From Chloroflexota bacterium (GTDB lineage: Bacteria > Chloroflexota > Anaerolineae > Anaerolineales > UBA11579), in NCBI GenBank assembly GCA_019456165.1, contig VRUJ01000007.1, positions 48,597 through 112,596 of the forward strand: a stretch of DNA of 64,000 bases, read 5' to 3'. Each line of letters starts with the position of its first letter. The first letter of the stretch is position 1. Shown here one piece after another: positions 29,083-38,831 of the stretch. Made by a program: the position numbers and the translations under genes. The notes under the pieces were generated by a model. The model saw only the letters and a list, made by a program, of their open reading frames with translations. It did not search any database and was not told the DNA's origin.

Positions 29083-30270
29083 CTATTTAAACTCGCTTGC
29101 TGATTTCCAAATTTTCTCCCATGAGTCTGTCAAGAGATTTCCCAATATTTTGTTGATACCTTGGGCTGGAAGAACGTCGCCGTCTGGTTCAACGTACAAC
29201 CATCCACGCCCTGCGCCGTCTGGGTGGGCTTCGTTCTCCTCGTCAGCAAGTTCTAATGAAACCGGGTTGATATTTGAATAGGGCACTGGCAAGTCCCATA
29301 CGAGCGCGAGATCGAGATCGTCTGCGTAAGAGCGTGCCTCTTGCAATTCATTCACCAGGGATTTGTGGTTCGCACTGAGCGATACACCTGAAACACTAGC
29401 AACCGCTAGTTTGTCTAACAATTGCATAGCTTGCGCTGAACTTTCGGGTGTCAGGGTTAAGTGAGCGGCAACGAATATATCCTCGTCAAGAGCCTCAGCC
29501 CAATATGCAAAGCTTGCCAATGACTCCCAGGTCTGGTCATCATCCGGGTGCAAGATTATCATGGCGTGGTCTAAACCTGCTAATAACAAACTATTCAGAT
29601 ATGCGCTGTCTGAGAGTTTAAGCCCATCAGTTAATAGACCTGTGACTTGCCCATTAGCTTCAGCATAAGCGATCAATTCGGCTAAATCTTCACGCAGTGT
29701 CGGTTCTCCACCAGTGAATGTAATATGGGGAATACCCGCAGACCAAGCTTTGTCAATTATGGTTTTCCATTCAGCTGTAGTCAACTCACGCTCAACCCTC
29801 TTTGTTGGTGCCGCCTGGGAGTCAGATTCATTTGGGAGCTGATACGTCAGGGCGCAATCCAGGCGGTAGGGGGCAGAAATCTCATCTGTGTAAGGTGTGT
29901 GGCGGTCAAAATGTAAGAACGAGATCGGGTCAAGGTCTGGGGTTGTGATGAGAATCTCAATCTGTTCTTTTAGTTCTGTAAAATCTTGCGAAGCAGTATC
30001 TGAATCAACCCGATAGCGTTTGGCTACCTCATCAGGGATTTGATTTTCAGGAGTTTCATTTACCAGATGATAGGCGTATTCTGCCGCCGTCGAGTTTAGA
30101 TGCAAAATGGTGGATGCATTGACGATCAGTACACCTTTACGACCTGGTTCAATGCGTAAATGCAGTCTGTAATTCAACGGGTTATCCGGTGGGGATTGAA
30201 AGTGGTATATACCAACAGGGAGTTGCTCTGGGGTTGAAAATAGCTGTTGGATGGTTTCTCGAATGCCCAT
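29083..30270 (-). CDS. Cysteine-stripped radical SAM/SPASM-like paralogue retaining PqqD/RRE-like N-term
   Basis: ALTYQLPNESDSQAAPTK replaces ALTYGCNNECPHCYNE; PDGDVLPAQG replaces PNGDVLPCQS; HITFTGGEPTLREDLAELI retained; start placed at ATG 30270, 4 nt after the previous stop. Confidence 0.8.
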   Translation of the reverse strand: MGIRETIQQLFSTPEQLPVGIYHFQSPPDNPLNYRLHLRIEPGRKGVLIVNASTILHLNSTAAEYAYHLVNETPENQIPDEVAKRYRVDSDTASQDFTELKEQIEILITTPDLDPISFLHFDRHTPYTDEISAPYRLDCALTYQLPNESDSQAAPTKRVERELTTAEWKTIIDKAWSAGIPHITFTGGEPTLREDLAELIAYAEANGQVTGLLTDGLKLSDSAYLNSLLLAGLDHAMIILHPDDDQTWESLASFAYWAEALDEDIFVAAHLTLTPESSAQAMQLLDKLAVASVSGVSLSANHKSLVNELQEARSYADDLDLALVWDLPVPYSNINPVSLELADEENEAHPDGAGRGWLYVEPDGDVLPAQGINKILGNLLTDSWEKIWKSASEFK

Positions 30271-30274
30271 AATA

Positions 30275-31942
30275 TTACCTGCCTCCCCCCGCGCATGCAC
30301 AGGCGCAACCTGCACAGGCACAGGCGCAGGCACACGATCCACCGCCACCACCGCTGCGCCCGCTGCTGGTGGAAACTGGAGGCGGGTTGGTTACTTTAGT
30401 AACTCCACCAGTAAAATCTGTCAGGCTGCCAACTACCCCTGCAGAGAAATCCTGCACACCACTAACAATTGAAGCCGCGAAGTCAGACCCGGGTAAGTGA
30501 GGCAGCGCTGGAGCGCCGCGGCTGGAGGGCGTTGAGGTTGTCCGGCGAGCTGACGTACCTCGATAGCCGGGGTCATAGCGTCCCCACCACATGGGTATGA
30601 ATACCGGGTGGTGCTGGAAAACATCACGCGTACGGTCCTCATATTCGCCATCCAGCATGGTCCATTCCATGACCTCATCGTATTTCTCACTGCGAACTTC
30701 TGGTGTATCCGCGGCTTCAACCTGTCCCCAGGCTCGCCTGACAATGTCTTTGTAGTATGCTACAGTTTCTTTATTGCTGAAACCTTTCATTTTGCGAGTC
30801 ACACTTTTGACAAGGGTAACCATCATTTTCTGCAGCCCCCGACGGCGTTTCGCCTTCCCACCTTTCTGTAAAGCTTCCAGGAATTCGAGCTCATATTTGC
30901 GTAAATTCTTGGGTGGTGGTTCGGCGATGATATTGATTTTCAACGGTTTTTTCTTGACGACTTTAGCTGCGTTCTTTTTAATCACCGCGAACAACATCAT
31001 GGTCAATATTTTATCCATAGGGTGTTCGAGTAGAATCGCGGCTTCAATAGCTGTTAATCCCCTTTTTATTCCATGGCCTTCAATGGCGATCTTCGGAGGC
31101 AAGTATTTAAGCTTGCGACGCCTACCGCCATATACTACGAGAGCTGGGATCGAAAAGAAAACCAAGAAGAATCCACAGGTGACGAGTATAGGAATTAGAA
31201 CCTCTAGATCGATTCCCAATGTCTGCCAGAAGCTTGGCCGGGCAATAGCGCTTTCAGGAACGTAGGTTTTGGGGAAGGATGCGCCAAATTTGTATTCTGT
31301 AGATGCATCGCCATCTAGGTTGCGCCAGCCATAGGTGATGCGTCCTTCGTTGTCAAAATCGAAAATTGGGACCGAGGGGAAACCGGATGGCGAGTAATCG
31401 TGGTACCGCGGTTCGTCCACTTGTACACCTGGCGGTAAATGGAATGTAACTGAAACGTCGGTGGTTCCATCGATGTATTGAGACCCAAACCAGTTTGGGA
31501 TAAAGACGGCGCTGGCGTAGCTCTCGTCACTGGAATCTGGATAAAGGACTCCCTCAATACCTTGGATCCAAGCAGTAATTCGGCCTGAATTTCCAGCAAA
31601 GATCGAGTTCTCTTCCAGGCCTAATTCAATGCCAATATCCACAAAGCTTGAATTTTGGATGTGGTTGATATTTTTTCCATCAATCTCAGCGGTGATATTA
31701 CTTATGTGGTAATTGTTGTTAGGAAGACCAATATCAACATACTCGACCGGAGGGGAAAAGGAAAGATTGGTGATTAATAATTCATAAAATATGGTTAATG
31801 TGCCGTCCTCTTCCCAGTAAACGTGCACATTCTCCTGATCAAGGGAAAAGTAGTAATCTTGCGCGAATACCGGGCTGGTTACAAGCAGCAAGGCGATTGC
31901 GAGGATCAAGAAATATAGAACTCGTTTTCTCACCATTAACTC
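30275..31942 (-). CDS. DUF2207-like membrane protein with C-terminal Cys-Ala repeat tail
   Basis: Signal peptide MVRKRVLYFLILAIALLLVTSPVFAQ, central TM, C-term SSGRSGGGGGSCACACACAGCACACAGGGR. Confidence 0.75.
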   Translation of the reverse strand, partial: ELMVRKRVLYFLILAIALLLVTSPVFAQDYYFSLDQENVHVYWEEDGTLTIFYELLITNLSFSPPVEYVDIGLPNNNYHISNITAEIDGKNINHIQNSSFVDIGIELGLEENSIFAGNSGRITAWIQGIEGVLYPDSSDESYASAVFIPNWFGSQYIDGTTDVSVTFHLPPGVQVDEPRYHDYSPSGFPSVPIFDFDNEGRITYGWRNLDGDASTEYKFGASFPKTYVPESAIARPSFWQTLGIDLEVLIPILVTCGFFLVFFSIPALVVYGGRRRKLKYLPPKIAIEGHGIKRGLTAIEAAILLEHPMDKILTMMLFAVIKKNAAKVVKKKPLKINIIAEPPPKNLRKYELEFLEALQKGGKAKRRRGLQKMMVTLVKSVTRKMKGFSNKETVAYYKDIVRRAWGQVEAADTPEVRSEKYDEVMEWTMLDGEYEDRTRDVFQHHPVFIPMWWGRYDPGYRGTSARRTTSTPSSRGAPALPHLPGSDFAASIVSGVQDFSAGVVGSLTDFTGGVTKVTNPPPVSTSSGRSGGGGGSCACACACAGCACACAGGGR

Positions 31943-32016
31943 CTTATTTAGCAAGCGGTATCTTTTTTATAATTGTAAATTAAAAAAATTATTCTTGGGT
32001 AATATATCTATATCGA

Positions 32017-32406
32017 TTACCATTTTGGCTCTTCAGTTAATTGGTAAACTTGGCCGCAGTAGGGACAATTTACCGTTGGCGCGCCAGCAACTATTTTTAT
32101 ATCGTTTTTAGATAGCGGGTTACCGCAATTTTGGCAGGTGATTTTTTCTAATTGGACATTTCCAGGAAGGTCAACATTCAAAGTTACATTTTGTTGAAAA
32201 TCCGCTGGAGCAGCAGGCTTACTGCGCGATGCAAAAAAGATCAAGATCAAGCCAGCTCCGACGATCGCTATACCCGTAAATAGAGTACCCCATTGATTGG
32301 CAGTATCCGGGCTGAAGGCTGCCCACATAAATAGGACTCCGAAGAGGATGAGGATTGCCGCGGCGACAAAACCGATGAGTTTTCCAGCAGACATATATAC
32401 CTCCAA
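32017..32406 (-). CDS. Two-TM zinc-ribbon protein
   Basis: Two hydrophobic spans then CQNCGNPLSKNDIKIVAGAPTVNCPYCGQVYQL. Confidence 0.65.
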   Translation of the reverse strand: MEVYMSAGKLIGFVAAAILILFGVLFMWAAFSPDTANQWGTLFTGIAIVGAGLILIFFASRSKPAAPADFQQNVTLNVDLPGNVQLEKITCQNCGNPLSKNDIKIVAGAPTVNCPYCGQVYQLTEEPKW

Positions 32407-32443
32407 CCTAAGTGTATCCGAAAATCACGTTTTCGACTATATA

Positions 32444-33733
32444 TTATCGATCAATCTCAATTGATTTTTCCAGCTTGGGTGCGGGTAAACGAATGGCAGC
32501 AACCGTGCTCAATATGTAGAATAAGACTGCGATGGCATATAAAGATAAATATCCCGCGGTATTGGAATCATAATATCTATTAAGCGGATCAACGATCGCG
32601 CCGCCTAAAAGACGGGCTAATGCGCTACCGCTTGCCGTTGCAATACTAGCAACACCAAGATACCGAGCAGCCTCCTTTTTGGGAACAATGTCCGTGATTA
32701 ATGCGAAGTTAGCGCTGATAAAAACACCTGCCGCTAAACCGATGAGACCGCCACCTAGGCTGAGGATTATGACATCACGGGAAATTAATAAAATATAAGT
32801 TCCGCCAGCTGCAAGTAAACCGGCGAAAATCAATAATGGTTTCCTTCCAATTCGATCTGCTATTACGCCTGCGGGGAGTGAAATTATCAAGATTGCACCT
32901 CCCAAAATGATAGCTAGATTTCCAAGATATACCTGGGCCTGGGCTTCTTCAACGCCAATTACATCAATTACGAAGAAAAGCACGAAAGTACCTACAATGG
33001 TAAATGCGCACCAAAAGAAAAACCGGTTTGCAAACCACCAAATAAAAGCAGGATATTTCTTGTAATCAATCTTAAAGTAATTTTTTATACTCTTATTTTT
33101 TACTTGTTGATCAACCTGTTTGCTAAAGCTTTGAGCTTCCTGCCGAGTTGCAACAATTGTAGCTATTAAACTAATTAGCAGTGCAGCTGCGGGGATTGCT
33201 ACGGCAACAACCAGAGCGATTGGGCCTAATTCCTGCGAATGGCCGACCAATTGACCTGCTGCTTGGCGGCCAATTATTAGGCCCAAAATGTCTGCCATAC
33301 CTTTAATTCCAGCCGCCTTTCCTCGCTGGTGTTGGGGTACATGATCTGGATACAATGCCTGCCATGGACTGTAAATTATATTTTCTGTGAAACGATAAAA
33401 CAAAACACCCAAAACGAATACGGCCAGACTAGGAGCTGTCCCAATCAAAAATAGAGTAAAGACTAAACCTGCCGTTCCAATTATAAAGAAAGGGATACGG
33501 GAACCCCAGCGCGAATGTGTACGGTCTGAAAGAGCTCCAACAAGAGGCGGAAGAATCATTGCAATGATTGAACCCGCGAAGGTGGCGAATCCCAACACCG
33601 TGTTGGGGCGGTCGGGTGCTAATGCTAAAACCTGGTGGCCGAATAGAGCTGGTTCGAGAGTGTTCGTTGTCAGTGTCAGCGCGAAGCTGAAAGATGATAG
33701 GGCTAGTAGGCGAATCAGTGATAATGTTTTCAT
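32444..33733 (-). CDS. MFS transporter
   Basis: About 12 hydrophobic segments; ALSDRTHSRWGSRIPFFIIG, GVIADRIGRKPLLI. Confidence 0.85.
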   Translation of the reverse strand: MKTLSLIRLLALSSFSFALTLTTNTLEPALFGHQVLALAPDRPNTVLGFATFAGSIIAMILPPLVGALSDRTHSRWGSRIPFFIIGTAGLVFTLFLIGTAPSLAVFVLGVLFYRFTENIIYSPWQALYPDHVPQHQRGKAAGIKGMADILGLIIGRQAAGQLVGHSQELGPIALVVAVAIPAAALLISLIATIVATRQEAQSFSKQVDQQVKNKSIKNYFKIDYKKYPAFIWWFANRFFFWCAFTIVGTFVLFFVIDVIGVEEAQAQVYLGNLAIILGGAILIISLPAGVIADRIGRKPLLIFAGLLAAGGTYILLISRDVIILSLGGGLIGLAAGVFISANFALITDIVPKKEAARYLGVASIATASGSALARLLGGAIVDPLNRYYDSNTAGYLSLYAIAVLFYILSTVAAIRLPAPKLEKSIEIDR

Positions 33734-33743
33734 GTTTGAGTAC

Positions 33744-34295
33744 TTAAATTGGCTCCATTATTGCCAACCAGTTGTTGGTTTCGCGTGGTGATTTTAGGCG
33801 CAGAGATGAAAACTGATTATTTTGTGGATTATCGAGCAGCATTTGATATCGCTTTCTCCTACGTTTGTAAATTTGCAGTGCATAAAGTAAAATTGATTCC
33901 CGGCTGAAAAAAGCCATCATCAAACTTTCTCGGTTTCAGCTCCAAAGTAGTTCCCAGGTGAACGAGCGCTTTAAAGTTCGCCTAATTAGCTGGGACATAA
34001 TGGACAATAAGGAGTAATCCAACCAAACAAGCGTATCCAACTGCCGCCAAATAATATCGCGCCCTTGACCATAATTTCCATTTTCCACCCAAGCCTGTTC
34101 CCTCAAAGCTTCTTTTACTTTTCCTCGAAATTCGCTTGAAGAGGGCTTGCTCCAATTTGGCCCCCAATGGATCGCGTCTAATTCAATGTGTTCAATCCCC
34201 AGAACTTCGCTTATTTTTTTAGCTGTGTAAGTTTTACCCGATCCCGTTGTGCCTACCACGTGGATACGATTTCCGATGGGATTAATTTCCGTCAT
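33744..34295 (-). pseudogene. P-loop NTPase (topology-modulation/adenylate-kinase-like) with in-frame TGA at 33938-33936
   Basis: HVVGTTGSGKTYTAKK ... RRTLKRSFTWELLWS-TGA-NRESLMMAFFSRESILLYALQIYKRRRKRYQMLL...SLRLKSPRETNNWLAIMEPI; family-typical sequence continues in frame after TGA. Confidence 0.65.
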
Positions 34296-34331
34296 TAAGT
34301 TAGGTAAAATGAATCTATCAGGTTTGTAGGA

Positions 34332-35909
34332 TTAGATATTTTTCAATATCTCCCGAGCAGCATTATACCCAGGTGCAGCGGTAACTCCACCGCCAGGATG
34401 GGTTCCTGCGCCACACAGATAGAGATTTTCTATTGGAGTTTGGTATTGTCCGTATCCAGCAATTGGGCGCATAAAGAGCAATTGATCTAAACCCATCTGG
34501 CCGTGATAAATACTTCCCTCGGTCAGGCTGTATTCGCGATCCAAATCTAGAGGCGTAAGCATCTGGCTGTGGAGCATGATATCTTTTAATCCTGGGGCGT
34601 ATTCAGCAATAGTGTCAATGATGTTTTCTTCTAGCGTTTGGCTGTGCTTTTCCCAATCCCTACCGCGTAAATTATAAGGAGCGAACTGCATAGTGACGGA
34701 CATGACATGCTGACCAGTTGGCGTTAAAGAATTATCTGTTTTCGAAGGAATAACAATATCTAAATATGGCTTGTCGGAAAAATTCCCATATTTGGCGTCA
34801 TCATAAGCGCGTTCCAAGTATTCCAAGTTTGGGCAAATGATGATGTGTCCGCTCAGTTGTTCATCGTGCTGTGTCCCAACAAATTCTGGCAGCTCCTGTA
34901 ATGCTAAATTTAATTTGGCGGTGCTGCCGCGGAACTTGATATTACGCACACGACGCATCTCCCGAGGTTCTAGCTTTGCTGGTCCTAGCATCTCTAGCAA
35001 AGTTCTTTGAGCATCGGTATTGGATACGACAATCTTGGATGCGATCTTTTCGCCTGTGGAGAGCATTACGCCGGAAGCTTGAAAATTCTTAACCAAGATC
35101 TGCTCAACGTGTGTATCTACCTGTATTTCAGCCCCATATAGTCGCGCAGCTTTGGACAATGCTGCGGACAGATTACCTATTCCACCCCGCACGAAGCGGC
35201 AAGATTTGAAACCGCCGCCAGGAATTCCCATCTGCTGGTAAAGCATCATAAACGCGGTTCCAGATGATTGCGGACCTTGCATACTTCCACTCACGCCTTG
35301 GGCTCCCAAAACACCTTTCAGCAAATCGGATTCGAACCACTCGTCTAGTAACTCAACGGCTGTCATGGGTAAAATGCGTAGCAATTCAACCATGTCTTTA
35401 TCCCCCAGGCGTTTAATATTCAATGCTGTTTTGACCCAGGGTAACAGACTGTTAAGACTGGCTTGTGTAATGTTTGGCGGGGTTAGAGTTGTGATGCCGC
35501 GTAACGCTGATACTAATTTCTCAATCAGATTTGCATAATCAGGGAATTTATTTGCATCAGATTCAGAGATGTGGGCAAGATCGGATGCGGTTTTGCGAGG
35601 ATCTCGCCAAATTGTAAGAGAATTGCCCTTGACTTGAGGAGCATACCCTAGAACTGGGGGTAAGATAAATTCCAGACCATACTTTTTTAAGTTGAGCTCT
35701 GCGATCACTTCCGGTTGCAATAGACCAGCATCAACTGCGCCTGTATTGAATTTAAATCCTGGAAAGATCTCCTCTGTGCCAGCGGAGCCTCCAAGCGAAT
35801 TCCTCTGCTCGAGAACTAATATTTTTAAACCCTGCTTTGCAAGCAATGCAGCCGTGGTCAATCCATTGTGACCAGCACCGATGATTATTACATCGTAATC
35901 TTTGGTCAT
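34332..35909 (-). CDS. FAD-dependent oxidoreductase, CrtI/PYROXD2-like
   Basis: DVIIIGAGHNGLTTAALLAKQGLKILVLEQRNSLGGSAGTEEIFPGF ... LCGAGTHPGGGVTAAPGYNAAREI. Confidence 0.85.
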   Translation of the reverse strand: MTKDYDVIIIGAGHNGLTTAALLAKQGLKILVLEQRNSLGGSAGTEEIFPGFKFNTGAVDAGLLQPEVIAELNLKKYGLEFILPPVLGYAPQVKGNSLTIWRDPRKTASDLAHISESDANKFPDYANLIEKLVSALRGITTLTPPNITQASLNSLLPWVKTALNIKRLGDKDMVELLRILPMTAVELLDEWFESDLLKGVLGAQGVSGSMQGPQSSGTAFMMLYQQMGIPGGGFKSCRFVRGGIGNLSAALSKAARLYGAEIQVDTHVEQILVKNFQASGVMLSTGEKIASKIVVSNTDAQRTLLEMLGPAKLEPREMRRVRNIKFRGSTAKLNLALQELPEFVGTQHDEQLSGHIIICPNLEYLERAYDDAKYGNFSDKPYLDIVIPSKTDNSLTPTGQHVMSVTMQFAPYNLRGRDWEKHSQTLEENIIDTIAEYAPGLKDIMLHSQMLTPLDLDREYSLTEGSIYHGQMGLDQLLFMRPIAGYGQYQTPIENLYLCGAGTHPGGGVTAAPGYNAAREILKNI

Positions 35910-37486
35910 TAATTAATTTCCTTGAGTATTTTCAATGCAGCCAAGCGACCGGGCGTGCCGGTGATGCCCCCGCCGGGGTGGGTTCCAGAACCGCATTGAT
36001 AGTAACCTCGGATGGGGGTGTTATACTTGGCATAACCGGAGGCTGGGCGAAGAAAGAATAGCTGAAATAAACTTAATTCACCCTGGAATATATTCCCTTG
36101 AGACAAGCCGATGGATTGTTCAACGTCCCAAGGTGAAAGCACCTGCCGGTGTAGAATAATATCCTTAATATTTGGCATGAATTCGGAAAGTGCGTTAACG
36201 ACGTTGTCGCCGAGTTCCTCGCGGCGCTGCTCCCAAGTCCCTTCCCTTAGCTCATAAGGCGCATACTGCACAAAACAGGACATAACGTGCTTGCCAGGAG
36301 GGGCCATATCGGGATCAATCATGGAGGGGATGATGACGTCAATATAGGGTTGCTTCGAGATTTCTCCGTACTTAGCGTCATCGTAAGCACGCTCGATATA
36401 ATCGACGCTGGGGCTGATCGAGATTGCGCCACGCAGGTGTGGGCCTGGCCCGGGTATACAGGATAAATCCGGTAGAGCATCAAGAGCCAAATTCACTTTT
36501 CCGGAAGAACCGCGAATTTTGAATTTGTGGATCGATTCGACGAGATCGCTGGGCAGGTCGTTTTCTTCCACCAACTTCAAGAAAGTGAGTTTTGGATCCA
36601 GGCTGGAGATAATTATGTCTGCAAGAAACTCATCCCCATTTTCCAATGCAACTCCAGTAGCCTTCCCATTTTTAACAATAACATTGCTAACGGGAGCATT
36701 AGTTCTGATTTCTGCGCCAAACTCGCGGGCAGCTCCAGCGATAGAATTGGAGATTGCTCCAGTTCCACCTTTGGCGAAGCCCCAGGCTCGGAAAACTCCA
36801 TCAATCTCGCCCATGTAATGATGTAGCAAAACGTAAGCTGTTCCGGGAGAACGCGGACCGAGGAAGGTGCCGATGATGCCGCTGGCCGACATGGTGGCGA
36901 TCAATGGATCGGTCTCAAACCATTCTTCGAGAAAGTCGGCGGAACTCATGGTCATCAGTTTAAAGAGTGTGAAAAATTGTTCTTCTCCGATACCCAAAAA
37001 ATGTTTGCTCATTTCTAGCAAGCCTAAAAGATCCTTTGGTTTCAATGATGTGGGATCTGGCGGGATAATGCCCAGGATGTATTTCACAGCTTTGGCCATA
37101 AAATACATGCTTCTGCTGTACTCTTCATATGCTTCGGCATCGCGCTCCGAGAACCGGGCGATGTTGCGTAAAGTGCGGTGGTGGTCGATATCTCGATAGA
37201 GGTAGTCTCCGTCCGGAAGAGGGGTGATCGTGCTTTCTAAGGGTAGGATAGTGAGACCGTGTTTAGGAAGATTTAGATCACGTACAATTTCTGGGCGCAA
37301 CAAACTTACTACGTACGAGAATACGGTGAATTTAAATCCTGGATAAATTTCTTCGGTAGCTGCCGCTCCCCCAAGTATATGACGCCGCTCCAGGACAATG
37401 ACCTTTTTACCAGCTTTGGCTAAATACGCGGCGGCTACTAACCCGTTGTGGCCCCCGCCAATAATGATCGCGTCGTATTTATTCAT
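35909..37486 (-). CDS. FAD-dependent oxidoreductase, CrtI/PYROXD2-like (tandem paralogue)
   Basis: From ATG 37486: MNKYDAIIIGGGHNGLVAAAYLAKAGKKVIVLERRHILGGAAATEEIYPGF ... QCGSGTHPGGGITGTPG. Confidence 0.85.
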   Translation of the reverse strand: MNKYDAIIIGGGHNGLVAAAYLAKAGKKVIVLERRHILGGAAATEEIYPGFKFTVFSYVVSLLRPEIVRDLNLPKHGLTILPLESTITPLPDGDYLYRDIDHHRTLRNIARFSERDAEAYEEYSRSMYFMAKAVKYILGIIPPDPTSLKPKDLLGLLEMSKHFLGIGEEQFFTLFKLMTMSSADFLEEWFETDPLIATMSASGIIGTFLGPRSPGTAYVLLHHYMGEIDGVFRAWGFAKGGTGAISNSIAGAAREFGAEIRTNAPVSNVIVKNGKATGVALENGDEFLADIIISSLDPKLTFLKLVEENDLPSDLVESIHKFKIRGSSGKVNLALDALPDLSCIPGPGPHLRGAISISPSVDYIERAYDDAKYGEISKQPYIDVIIPSMIDPDMAPPGKHVMSCFVQYAPYELREGTWEQRREELGDNVVNALSEFMPNIKDIILHRQVLSPWDVEQSIGLSQGNIFQGELSLFQLFFLRPASGYAKYNTPIRGYYQCGSGTHPGGGITGTPGRLAALKILKEIN

Positions 37487-38684
37487 CGGTTCCCAGACTC
37501 CTCTTGCGTTTTGGGTTGAAAAATTTGGGCTTGACGATGACGGCATCCACTGCTTGCCGGGTGTACTCCACAGTTACCTCTAGCTTGACCGGTGTACCTA
37601 TTTTTGCGGCATTTGTTCTTACGCTTCCAAGTGCAATGTATTTTTTCAGAAGTGGGGAAAACGTAATACTTGTTGCTTGCCCGATATGGTCGCTTTGCAA
37701 GTAGATTGGTAAAGCAGCTCTGGAGGCTCTACCGGTTACCTGTGGGGGCAGGTTTTTGCGGCTAAATAAACTCTCAAGGTCAACCCAATCAATTTCTAAA
37801 CCAATAAAAGTCCATTCTGGTTCCTGAACCTTCTCTTCTTCTAAAGCCCGGCGGCCAATAAACTTATTCTCCCCAAATTTTACAGCCCAACCTAATCCGA
37901 TTTCATACGGGGAAGATTTTTGAGATTCTATAACCGCTTTATGTGACGAGTTGTAGTCTACTTCGATCAAGACCAAACCTGCTTCTATGCGGGCCATATC
38001 CAGGGCGGCCAAACCAAAAGGTGAAAGCCCATAATTCGTTCCTGTTTCAAATATGATATCCCATAATCTTTCAGCTTGTTTTGGATGCACCCATAACTCG
38101 TAGCCCAAATCGCCTGTATAACCTGTCCTGGTAATCGTAATAGGAAAATCATCGATTTTTGCTTCAGTCAGCCAAAAATACTGGAGCTTATCCAAATCAG
38201 CGCCCACGACAATTTCTTTGAGAATTTTCCGGGAATTTGGACCTTGCAATGCCAGGGCGGCTAATTCATCTGATACATTGACCACTTCTGACTCTAATCC
38301 ATATCCACAATCTTGGAACCAACGCAAATTTGGATCTGCGGCTGTGATGCGAAAATGATCCTTTCCTAGACGAGCGATGTTGCCATCGTCGATAACCTTG
38401 CCGTCTTCGTCACACCAGGGCGTGTACATGATCTGTCCTATTTCACATTTTGTTATGTCGCGGGTCATAATGCGGTCAGCATGGAACACTGCATCTGGAC
38501 CTTTGATCTCATACTTATAGAGTGGGGATACATCTAACAAACCAGCCGAGTTGCGAATTGAGTAATATTCGTGCTCGTGGTAAGGCTCATACATAACCGC
38601 GGCTAAGAAACCCGACCAGTTGGACCACTCATGGCTTGCAGTCAGCGCAGAAGTCTTTGCGTGAAACGGGGTAGGAATAGGCAT
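37479..38684 (-). CDS. Aminomethyltransferase (GcvT-like) family protein
   Basis: YYSIRNSAGLLDVSPLYKYEIKGPDA ... ITRTGYTGDLGYELWVHP. Confidence 0.85.
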   Translation of the reverse strand: MPIPTPFHAKTSALTASHEWSNWSGFLAAVMYEPYHEHEYYSIRNSAGLLDVSPLYKYEIKGPDAVFHADRIMTRDITKCEIGQIMYTPWCDEDGKVIDDGNIARLGKDHFRITAADPNLRWFQDCGYGLESEVVNVSDELAALALQGPNSRKILKEIVVGADLDKLQYFWLTEAKIDDFPITITRTGYTGDLGYELWVHPKQAERLWDIIFETGTNYGLSPFGLAALDMARIEAGLVLIEVDYNSSHKAVIESQKSSPYEIGLGWAVKFGENKFIGRRALEEEKVQEPEWTFIGLEIDWVDLESLFSRKNLPPQVTGRASRAALPIYLQSDHIGQATSITFSPLLKKYIALGSVRTNAAKIGTPVKLEVTVEYTRQAVDAVIVKPKFFNPKRKRSLGTDE

Positions 38685-38831
38685 TTAAGTCCTTTTTTAT
38701 CAGATATTATTGAATATTGGGATATCCTGCCGGAAGGATTATAGTATAGTTTTCGCTTGAGTCAATTCGTCTGCGCTATGTGTTTACGGGGAGATGCGTT
38801 AGAATTATGGGAATTATTAGGCCAAGACAAT

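Noticed and set aside
30290-30345. CA/GCACAGG-rich repeat as a CRISPR or non-coding tandem repeat
   Set aside because: It is the in-frame coding sequence of the Cys-Ala tail; no spacer-repeat architecture
33936-33938. TGA in the P-loop NTPase as a fourth selenocysteine codon
   Set aside because: The expected residue is Gly, no UxxC motif forms and no SECIS-like hairpin stood out; nonsense mutation or sequence error fits better
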